Source: Anadara kagoshimensis (Eukaryota > Mollusca > Bivalvia > Arcoida > Arcidae). From it: DNA of 64,000 nt. The stretch covers positions 18,096,527-18,160,526 of the forward strand of contig CM037873.1 of the NCBI GenBank assembly GCA_021292105.1, in the 5' to 3' direction. Position 1 is the stretch's first letter, and each line of letters begins with the position of its first letter. Made by a program: the position numbers and the translations under genes. Below are positions 49,201-61,200 of this stretch, one piece after another. The notes under the pieces were generated by a model. That model was not told the origin of the DNA. It made no database searches and saw nothing but the letters and a program-made list of their open reading frames with translations.

Positions 49201-52200
49201 CATAAACTTGTATTTAGAAATGCAACTTCTAATTCGCCAATTTTCAATCCATGATTAAATAATCAACAACGAAGTACTGTATTAAATTTTATTTTTGCAG
49301 TTGAAAAATATTGTTGAAAGAGTAAAATTTAGATCCTTTGAAAACCCCAATAAATATTTCATTTGTATTAACATTTATTGTTTTTTTTTTAAAAAAAAAA
49401 ATTAAATCACGAGTTTTGCTGAAGCCCTGCTGAGACAATAGTCAAGAACCGGTCGTTTATGTGAAGTTAGTGTACATACTTTCACATTTTTCGTTCCCTA
49501 CGCCATTGTAACCTCTTCTGCAGACACACTTGTAGTTTTCACACACAGCGTATTTAGCACATTTTCTTCCTCCGCACATGTTGACCGCTGAAAAAATTAA
49601 ATATTAGAAGCCTAGTTGAAAAGAATTTAATCTTATCTAAAATAAAACGCCATTTTCAAATGTATACTGCAAATGATATAGGATTTTGTTCAAATCAAGA
49701 TTTTTTTAAATTACATTAAGATCATCAAAATGTCACCACGCGTTTATAAAATTGAACATTGTTTCCTTTCAAAACTACATTAAAAGATGCACAGGTCATT
49801 TCACCCAAATAAGTGACGAAAATTAAATTAAATTTGGTAGTTGTATTTTTAACAAGAGTGTTTTGATTTAAAATTAACATTCTGCATTACAATGTATTTT
49901 ACTGTCTACACTATTGGATTATTAAAGTGATGTATAATATTATTTTTTATCTTAAAAACCAACATTTTCATCAACAATTGAACTTAATTTAATTCAGACA
50001 CGACACATAATAACATATACATACGTTCACATTTTATATAAGGATTCCCATGATAACCAAAGTTGCATTGACATTTTCTCCTGTGACAGTGCGCATGTTT
50101 GACACATATAGCTCCACCACAAAATCCTATAACAGTAAGATAGACGAAAACTTTAATGTCGCATTTTTTGTTTATAACAACTAGTTTGGTGAGACCCGTA
50201 TGGGATCATCGGGTTTAACAAATATTATGATTGTAATGCCGGATACATCTAATAAAATATTCTCGTATTTATGCACTTAATACTGCTCAGTTGATTACAT
50301 ACAGGTATTCATAACAGTATCTAGATACAGTACAGACCTGTCGAAAGTTTAACACTGAACAAAACGAAAAGAGTCAAAGATTGGCTGCTAAGTGGCTCAG
50401 ATATGGATAACTAGTGACAGAAAAGCAGATACCAAGAGATAGAAACATTTGCAAAAACGATGTTACAATATCGCCACAATGAGCTGTGGGTTCGCCACTA
50501 TTTCGTTAGTATTCAGTGCTTACGGCAGTAGCGGATCATTAGTGCAATATTCACTGCTCTCCGAGAAAAACATCACTGCCGATTGTAATTTTTTGGTACT
50601 ATCAATTGACATTTCTGCACTCTTTCAATTTATCATTAGATGATAAAAATCGTCCAACTATAAGTATGGGAAATCCACGCGTTTTGTATCCGATGTATTT
50701 ACGTTAGTAACGAATCAATTTGTGAGTAGCGGATCACACCACCTAGTGTCAAGAAAACGAAAGGCGATTAACTCAAAATGTGATTAGTTTGAGTTTCCAT
50801 CATTCAATTGCAAAAAATACAAATCATGAAACAATATTAAAGAGTTTTAATCGTAATATCAACAAATGTCATGATTAAAATAAATTACAGAAAACAAATC
50901 ATCGTAATGTCCCTGATAAATTAAGTCAATCAACATTGTCTTGAATACTGAATTATAAAAGCAGTAAATGTCGAAGGAAATGAAATAAAATAATTGTACC
51001 TTATAAGTTATAAATATTATGACATACTCTTGTCCATGAAGATTTTATTTTGACAAGAACAGTATATGCATACAATGATACTTATTGGTATTGTACACTG
51101 TACATCATAGGTCCAAAATTGTTACCGGACAAAAATATAGAATGGAATGTAATTGTCTTAAACTCAAAATATAGGGTTGGATATTAATGTATTTATTCAA
51201 TATATTCTAATCTCATAAAGATTATTCTTCAAGCATGACAATTATGGCTTCTTTAAAATGCCCATTGATCTGGTCTTATCATATGATTAATAAGATAGTG
51301 GCATGGCATGACAATGCCCCAATCTTTCTCATGTGGTACTGGCCATGGAGGGAACCTAGGCACTGGTTCTCCAATAGCCTCTGCATATATATAACTGAAC
51401 CCACCAGAATCTATTTTTTTCTGAAAGCACCAGACAGCCCCATGGGTACATGCCATATTTTTCTTAGCCCTTCGAGAGGTCCCCTGTAGACAGCAGCTGA
51501 TCCGTTATTGCCGTAATTGCACCCTGCATAAACTGGTTTATTTTTTGTTGTCATGAACTGTAAAGCTCAAAAAAGGTTTATGTCGTGAAAGAAGACATGT
51601 TAACGAGTGTAAAGAGCTATTGTAATCATTTCAAATTACCTTTGAAAGTATTAAACACGTTGGTCAAATCGAAAGTTAGGTTTTGAAAATTACATCCATG
51701 TCGCTGAGACGCTTGTGGCATTCGCATTAAAAAGCCGAGAATTTAAAAAATATAACGTTTATCAACACAAATGAAACGTAGAATTAAGTAAAAATATCAG
51801 CTTTACAGAAATATATCCGAGTTTTATTGGTCTCTCGTAATAATATGGTAAAAATTAACTTTATTCTAAAAAATGATCCGCTACTGACTGAGATCCGCTA
51901 CTGCCGTAAGCACTGTAGTATTAAACTTTCGACAGACATGCACTGCATTTATCATGTTTATTTTACGCTGACAAAGATTCCTAACTTACATGGCTAGGGG
52001 GTGTATTTGCCCGCTAGCATTAATACTATCATAGCGACCATTAAGATGCCCATCTTGAATCAAAGTTTTTTGTAATTATTTAAGCTGTAGACTTGGTCAT
52101 TAAAGAACCTTCAAACTAATTTCGATTGCCAAGTGGCTCAGATATGGATAACTAGTGACAAAAACCAGATACAAAGAGTGGAAACATTTGCAAAAAGATG

Positions 52201-55200
52201 TTACAATATCGCCATGATGAGCTGTGGGTTCGCCACTATTTCGTTAGTATAGTATTAAACTTTCGACAGACATGTACTGCATGCATTATGTTTATTTTAC
52301 GCTTACAAAGATTCTTAATTTACATTTCTGGGGCGTGTATTTGCTTGTTAGCATTAATACTATCATAGTGACCATTAAGATGCCCATCTTGAATCAAAGT
52401 TTTTTTGTTATTATTTAAGCTGTAGACTTGGTCATTAAAGAACCTTCATACTAATTTCGATTCAAATTGACACAGTGGACAAGATATAGAATTGATAAGC
52501 TGAGTTAGAATTTTTACCCGTGAAATTAGCTTAGGCAAAAGTTCTTGGAAAATTGTTATATAATCTGCGAAAACTTCTTCAACAGATTTCTTGGAAAATA
52601 TGAAATACCTAAAAACCTGCTTTCTATACTAAATGGGAGAAAATGAAGCTACGTTAGAGATTTTACAGGTTTTACAAACTATGATTATAGTAAGGTCCCA
52701 ATTTTGGAGTTTGGTAGGCAATGTCGGATATTTATTCATATTAATGATCGTCCGTTCACTCTAAATGTAATTAAGATAACACCAACAATCAAGAAATAAA
52801 TGCCGTTGGTATGCACGAATGATTCATCATTTAATAATTTTTCAAAAACATTTGACGGACAATGTAAGAAAGGTTTTTACGTACTTCTACATCTACGTAT
52901 GCCGTCTCCAAAGTATCCTCTTTTGCATAAACATTGAAAATTAACACATTCTGCATTATGGGCACATTCACGACCATTGCAAAATCCTAAAGCTGTAATG
53001 AAAATAAGGAAATAATTCATAGATTTTTAGTCACTATCTTAATATAATATTTACATGGGGGAATTATCTCAGATTGTGAACCGAATTCAGTATTAAGTAT
53101 GATTTGGTATTTAAAACCTGAATAAGACATTTAATTAAAATTGATTTTTTACATTGTTTTTAAAAACTTATACATTTTATAAAAATAGTATAACACAACG
53201 GAAATTTGACGTATGAAATGCTTGTAAAACAAATATTAAATATATCAATGCAAATAGAAATATATACTTGTTTCATGTACGTTCACGTTTGAAGGAAAGC
53301 TTACAAGCTTCAATTATGTATTTTAATTGTTATATATAAAATTCTGACTTGGTAAACTAATTATCATGTGATAGATTGATGAAAATCCATACATTGTTTT
53401 TCAATTAAAGAAAAATAATTGTATATTATTTACGTTCACATTTGTAGTAACCGTCGCCATGGTATTTATGGTCACATTTACATACACCACGCCTGCAAGT
53501 AGAATGCTGAACACACAACCGTCCTTCACAAAGCCCTGCAATAAAATGGAACTATAAATCTATTGACGATTTTAATGCATGATAAATGACTCGATAAACA
53601 TTCATATAAAATTGTTTGTTAAAAACTACATTTTAACTTGATGTCTAAAAAGATATTTTTTAAAAACCTCGGGAAAATATTAAAATACTCATCTTTTCAT
53701 TTTTGTTTCAAATTTAATTAAAACAGTTACAAGCGAAAACTTCATTCCTGATTTTAAGTCGACATTTAACATGTCATTTTTCTTAGACATTAGTTTAAAA
53801 TTGTATTGAACCGTGTTCTTAATTTAGAACTTTTGACAAAGTGGATATATTTTATGTACCTGTGCAGTTAGTGTATTGTTAGAAATATACTATTGCTAAA
53901 TTTGCATCTAGGTAAAATTTTGAAAATCCTCAATAACTAAAGTATACTCCCTCATGCAAAGACCTTCCTTAGCTTGATGTGGTTAAATATATATTTTGGT
54001 CCTTTGGATTCTTTTTCAATCCCTTAAAAAATTTGGTTTCACTTTTTTGGTCCAAGCAGTACTTATGAGGAATTGTATTTCAGGTATAATAACACTTTTG
54101 TAAAAGTGAATATGAATATGCATTATGTACCTGTGCAGTTACTGTAACCATCACCTATATATCCTTTTTTACAATGACAATGATAATTCACACATTTAGC
54201 ATGTTCTGCGCAAACTTTATCTTTACATATACCATTCCCTGTAAAATAAACAATAGTTAGCACAATAATGGTAAAATAATTAAACAGAAATATTAAAGTG
54301 GTATGGCTGTTAAACACTTACAACATTTATTTAAATTTACATATGTTCATAAAAACATTCAGTCTAGAATTAAAAACAAATATGTCAAAATCACAACCCC
54401 AAAAGCAAACGAAATAAAAATTGACAAATTAAGTTAAACACGGGTACTTGTAATCGGACAGTGAGTCTGGGTGCTGTGGAAAAGCAAGCACATCATGTAT
54501 AAATAGGTGTGAATTTTAAAAATCACAGTTCGTTATAATTATTTATTAACACTATTTAATGGATTGGTTAGAAACGTTTGTTTTTAAACGGATGGGATAA
54601 ATCTTGTTATAGTTATTGCTTAAACTAATGAATTTGAAAAACGGTCTTACTTTCACATTTGATGTATGGATTTCCATGGAAACCTGCTGGACATTTACAA
54701 ATATCATTTTGACATATTGCATGTTTTGCACATTGTGATATACCGCAAAGATCTAGAAAGAAAACAAAAAAACCAACGTTTAAACAGTTCAAACAGTAAC
54801 TAACAACGGCATTAACATTGTGATAGAAATCGCCATAAACAGATTAACATTGACTTTAATGAAAGTGTTGTTAATATGCATAAATGTAGGATTTTAAAAC
54901 ATGTATGCATAATTCTGTAAACTAATCAAATGCATAAACATTAATTGTTATATTTTTTGCATTTAATACAAGGTAATAAAATATTTACCTTAATGATAAA
55001 GATAATAAAACAGAAAGGGTTTCTAAGTTTGATACATTTTCATTGAATCACAATATACCATAAATTAGATATAAGACGTACGTTCACAAAACGTGTATCC
55101 ATTCCCGACAAATCCCTTTTTACAAACACAGTGGTAATTCAAACATTCAGCATTTTCTGCACATTTCTTACCATTACACATGCCAATTTCTGAATAAAAA

Positions 55201-58200
55201 TTAAATAAAAAACATTGAATAAAATGAAATAAAAAGAAGTATTTATCAATTCTACACAAATATAGCTGTATATAGGATAATGTTTATGGCATCATATACA
55301 AGGTTGTGCTCAGATTGATGGTGAAGAATTAGTAAATAAAATCAAACACATGTTCGAACTTTGAAAAGGCCATTTATTATTAAATGACTATTAGACAAAA
55401 TTGCAAACTATTACATAATCATATGTAATCAATTCCACCATCAAAGATGGAGACAAAAATCCGCCACCATCCAAAAGTAATCTAATTAATAATTTGAAAA
55501 ATCTCATTTCCTAATTCTTTTATCATAAATCTGTCTTTAAATTATCTAGTACGTTTTAGAAATAGATCTTTTTTCTTACACACTTGAATATTTGGCTAAA
55601 AGAAAATGTAAATAACAAAACACATTCACATCTTTTCTTTAGATTTTGTTCCAAATGGACATGAAATTCTAGTAAATGACAATAGATTTGGCATGCATAA
55701 TAGTTTTGAAATTTTGTAATAGACGTTTTTGAAGGTTATGAAAATTGTATTGCAAAATTGAAGGAAAGAAGAACCTAAGTAAATACTTACTTTCACAAAT
55801 CACCTGTCCATTTCCATGATATCCAGCTTCACAAACGCATATCTTATTGTTACAATAAGCATGTGGGGCACATTTTACACCATTACAAAGTTCTGTAACA
55901 AAAAAACCCAGTATATTAGTATCATATCTACCATTCTATAATATTTGTGAACATTAAGACATGATTTAGGGAACAAGTATTCACGGTTAAAAATAATCTT
56001 GGATATGTAAGGCGTATCATGGTTCAATGATGCTTTCATTTAAAATTTTGATTTCACATTGATGAGTGTTTTAGGTAGTTAAACAGTAGGTGCTTAACCT
56101 TCAACAGCCAAGGTAATTTTACACCTTTTTTCATATTGACCAGTGTTCAGTATTGTGATCTGAACATGGATTTGTATGTTTGTGTTTGATTTATCAAAGT
56201 AAAGAACATGGATCCGAGATATTAAAAGCTTATATATTTTTTTAATATTGGCAAGTGTTGTAAAATTACTATAACAGCGTAATAAGTTAAGGATACAAGA
56301 CATACCATAGCATTTGTCGTAGCCATCGCCATAATAATGATCCATACATATACATTTATAATTGATACACTGTGCAAAACTTCCGCATTTTCTGCCACCA
56401 CAAATACCATTAGCTAGAAATATAAAAAAGAATTTAAAACACCCAATTATTAATACGTTGAATGGAATACTGCTTATAATCGCCAAAAGCTATTTGTGTA
56501 TACGGATTGCTAGTTCTATGATGTCGGCAGAAAACTAAGTGAAATAATCATTGACCCTAAGTAAACATATTGACAATGTTTACACTCTAGGATCGACCGA
56601 GTTTTATTCAATCCTAGGAAGAACACCACTTGGCCATAGAGACCCACCATCTATATATGACACGTGCTACTAACGTACCAAAATGGAAAATGGTTTTCAC
56701 TACATACGTAACAAAAACCGATCTGTTAAAACGTGAACGGCAAATAATAATATGATACTGTACTATACATTCTGTTTTATCCTTGCATAATAATATCTAT
56801 TGCTTTTAAACACATGGATCTTTTCATTAGCACTGAAAATTGGTCTCTCTTTGAAATGAACTTATATTGAAGGGTAAAATAAGTTTGAAATAATGATATA
56901 TCGGAATGATACTTTTGGATTTACATATTTGATATATTTGATATATTAAAACCATTAACATACGTTCACACTTGATTGCCCCATCACCGTTGTATCCTCT
57001 AGCACAAACACAACGGTCCTTTACGCAAACAGCATTCTGAACACATTTTCGACGCCCACATAATGCTGTAAAGTATAAAGAAATCAATGTATTGTATATA
57101 AGGCTATATTAGTTGAAACATTACAGAAAGCAACACCAAAACAATTAAAGTTCATCTTAAAATTATTATATGACTAGCAGTACATTCAGAAACCAGTACA
57201 TTATTATTATTTAAACGTCAAATAACAAAGTATTTAAAAATTGCATATGATATATCAAAACTTTTTGCTTCTATGTTTAAATATAAAATTCGAAATGATA
57301 TATAACCAATAAATAAATTAATACTTCATTTGAATATCGTCTGTTATTCAATACATCTATTAATTTGTACAGATTTATTTAATGTGTTTCAATGATAAAC
57401 ACTACAGTAGATTTCAAATACCGATATATTTGAAGCCTCGTCTCATAGACGTACGGCAAAGTTTCAAGTGGGATAGTAGCATTGAAACAATGATAAAACA
57501 ATATTTCAAACGGGCAGGATGGTATTGATAAGAAAAAATAAAGCATACCTATGCATTGAATATGTCCATCGCCATAATAATTATCTTTACAATGACACTG
57601 GAAGTTAACACATTCAGCATATAGAGCACACACCTTGCCACCGCATAATGCAGTTGCTAAAATGAAATGGCGTCACGTTATATGTACTTTTATACTTAAT
57701 ACTTGTAATTAAAACATTCTCTTTATTTTCATGCCAAAATCGTTAGACAATTTAAAAAAAAATCCAAATAATACAAAAAGAAAGCATATATACTGTTAAA
57801 CTATTTGTCTATTAAATCAAAATGAAATATCTATAATATATACTGTCACAATGAAATGTAATATAAATATTCACATACTCCAGACAGATTTACAAAATAA
57901 CAGGTAATGAGTGGATTTTTTTATGATAATTATAAGAAAATCAGATATATCCTAATTATGAAGAGCAGTAGCTTAGTAGAAATATTTACATTCACAACGG
58001 ACTGCACCATTTCCATGGTAACCTGCTTTACATTTGCATTCGTCTCCATCGCAAATTGCATTGCTTGTACACTTGGTTCCATTGCATAAAGCTTGAAGTA
58101 TAAAGTATAAAAGTATATTATTATAATGCATAAACAATAACTTGGAATTATCATCAAGGTAAGACGTTTAAGGTCATGTTGTTTGTTTATAAAAAGTTAA

Positions 58201-61200
58201 TGATTTTTAAAAATGAAATGTTTGTATTGATAAACTACTGGCTATGAAATATGTGAGATATCTAGTACCTTCAAATAGCACAATGGCCACCATTCTTAAT
58301 ATGTACTTAATTAAACGTCTGAAGTCGTATTGTTACCGTGTTCTTGGTTGTCTTGGAAGTTGCAACTTTCGATTGCCAATTTCTGTTACGAAGTATATAT
58401 TTTTTTCAATTGCAACTTTCAAATGTCTTCTATCGCCAAGAATGTATATACAAGGTACATGGTTTATAAAATGTGACATTTTAGTAACAGGAAAATTATC
58501 CTATACAGAGACTACATACCTTCACATTTAGTGTAACCATTACCCGTATATCCAGGGCGACAAAAACATTTATAATGCAAACAGTGGGCATACTGTGTAC
58601 AACGTATTCCATCACAGTATCCATAAGCTGGAATATACAACACAATCGTTATACAGCTTTTATATGTTATTTTCGTAGAAATAGTAAACAAAGACGACAC
58701 CATTTGTTTTAATAGAATTTGAACCGATAATTAAAATTGGAAAAGAAAGACAGATTAGCATGTAAAAGTTGAAAGTAATTAATACATAAATATTAAATGC
58801 ATTACAGATAGTTCCTGTCTAAATAAATTGGACTCATCCCATAGAAAACAAAGTAAAGATTGTATTTCAAAGACAAAAGGCCACACCAAAGAAGGCAACA
58901 TACGTTTGAAAAAGGGTAATGGAAAGTACAAATGTTGACCATTTCAACAGATTTTAATAATAAATAAAAAACTTACGTTCACACTTGATATATCCGTCAC
59001 CATGATAACCTTTCATGCACTTGCAAGACATATTATGACATTCTGCATGTTGTACACATTTCCGTTTGTCACACAACGCTAGATGTAAAAAATAAATGGC
59101 CGATGTTATTATACTGAACTCATAGCTTTGAACTGGACTACTATGAATGTATACATGGACTGGTATACTAGTTTTTCATGATTGATCTAACTAATTTTGT
59201 TTTGGATGAGATAGTTTTAGAATTTTATGAACACATTACTATAATAAGGTGATGCTTAAAAATACAATAAAACAAGACAAAGTATTTTCTTAGCTAAATT
59301 TGATTAAATGTATTTTGATCTTTTGAACATTTTATCAATTCCTTGAAGGAGTTTTGATTTCATTTTTTGGTCCAAGCACTGCCGATTGTATAGGAATTGC
59401 ATTTCGAAACGGCCGCCTAGTGCTCTGAAACTAACACTATATTACTAGTATGATTCTTGCTCTATTATATTTATATATAAATCTTTATAAAAATATCAAA
59501 TGGTCCATTTTGTGTAACAAAGTAAAAAATCCCAAGATAATTATTATTTTAAAAGTGGTGAAATTTACATACGTAAACAACTATTATATCCATCGCCATA
59601 GTAACCATGTTTACACATACAATAATAATTGGTGCATTCTGCATGTTTATCGCATGTTTTCCCTCCACATTTTCCGTCAGCTAAAATAAAACAATAAATG
59701 CAAATAGAGTGAGCAATATTGCAAGCCCTTGTTATAATACAAATCCAATGTCATAAATGAAAATACATTATGCGAGTTTTCTAAATAACGTTTCATAAAC
59801 AAGGATTCCCTGGAATATAGTTCACCTTTGATTTGCATCATCCATCATAACTGTGCTGTACATGTACATAAAATATATAAATGGTAAATAAAACCAGAGC
59901 CAAACTGTTGTTATATATGTGTACAGTAAGTACAATGGATAACACAATGAATTCCGGGGTTTTGGGTAATTTTTTGACGAAACTGTGCATTTATTAGTGT
60001 GCGTCTTGAAAGCAGCTGGTAATATTTTGACACGATATTTAGAACTCGTAAACATTTTGTAATAAGTGATTTCAATATTGACATTTCCTTTAATTCTTGA
60101 CTTCGTTGCAGTGCCTGTTACTTGAATGTACTTGTTATATTATAACCTAGACACAATCTATACAAAAAACTTACATTCACAATTAACATTTCCATCTCCA
60201 TGGTAACCAGATGAGCAAACACATTTTCCTCTTTCACAATGTGCATTTGTTGCACATCGTTTATGATTGCAAAGTGCTGTATAATGTAAAATTCTAAATA
60301 TTAAAACAATGATATGATTACACTAATAACTAATTTGACAAATTGTTTAAAACATGACAAACTTCAATATTAGTATAATCTTTTCTTGCACACTGACTGA
60401 TAACGCTAGAATAACAGAGTAACCATACGATTCTACAGAGTTAAACTTGTCCATTTCCTGTGTATATCGGTCAGACTTGTTCAACAATTCTTCTACCATC
60501 CTTGTTCTTCTATATAGTATATTATCTAAGCTATATTGTTTATACTTTTACAATATAATTATGATATGTGTTTCCTATAAATGTTGAGCGATTGCAAATA
60601 ATAAACGTCTGGTAATATGATATATTTGTTACATCTACCACAACATCTTAAAATATTGTGAGATTAAAATTTCCATAGAATACCGTCATAATTATACAGT
60701 ATGATATAGACCATATAAAGAAAACTTACGTCTACATTCTCTGTATGGGTCACCAAAGTAGTTATCACGACACATACATTTGTAATTTGTACAGTCTGCA
60801 AATTCCGAGCACACTTTACCCCCACACTCTCCAATAGCTGCAGAGAACAAAAGATTTACATTATCGATGTTATAGCTAAAGTTGAGCATTAAACTGTTAT
60901 TCTATTGAAATAAACTTTTGTGTCTATAAAATTGAACAGAAAATCATCGAAATATATATAGAAATATATCTAGCATTACTCTAGAAACAGTATCACAATA
61001 ATAATGTAAACAAATTTCAAATATGTTATAATAAAACCAAATGACTGGAATAAATAGTTTTAAGTTAATGCCTGTCAATAGTCATACGTTTTGTAAACAA
61101 GAAGTCCTTAATATATTTGTCTTTCTCTATTGTTTTCTTTCTTGTCTCAAGTTTTTGGTCGCAAGAGCTTTTGACACATACAAGTTTTCGACAACAATTT

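Larger units (their letters stand above)
50127..52884 (-). other. Intron B21-B22, 2.76 kb
   Basis: Dominated by a MITE split by a 1.4-kb transposon and by a tandem duplication of the MITE's second half plus flank. Confidence 0.65.

Noticed and set aside
49357..49410. Special structure at the T/A homopolymer
   Set aside because: A simple poly-T/poly-A run in AT-rich intron; no other signal.
58244..58531. 95-codon ORF on the + strand
   Set aside because: It overlaps the start of gene B exon B11 on the other strand and has no recognisable domain.
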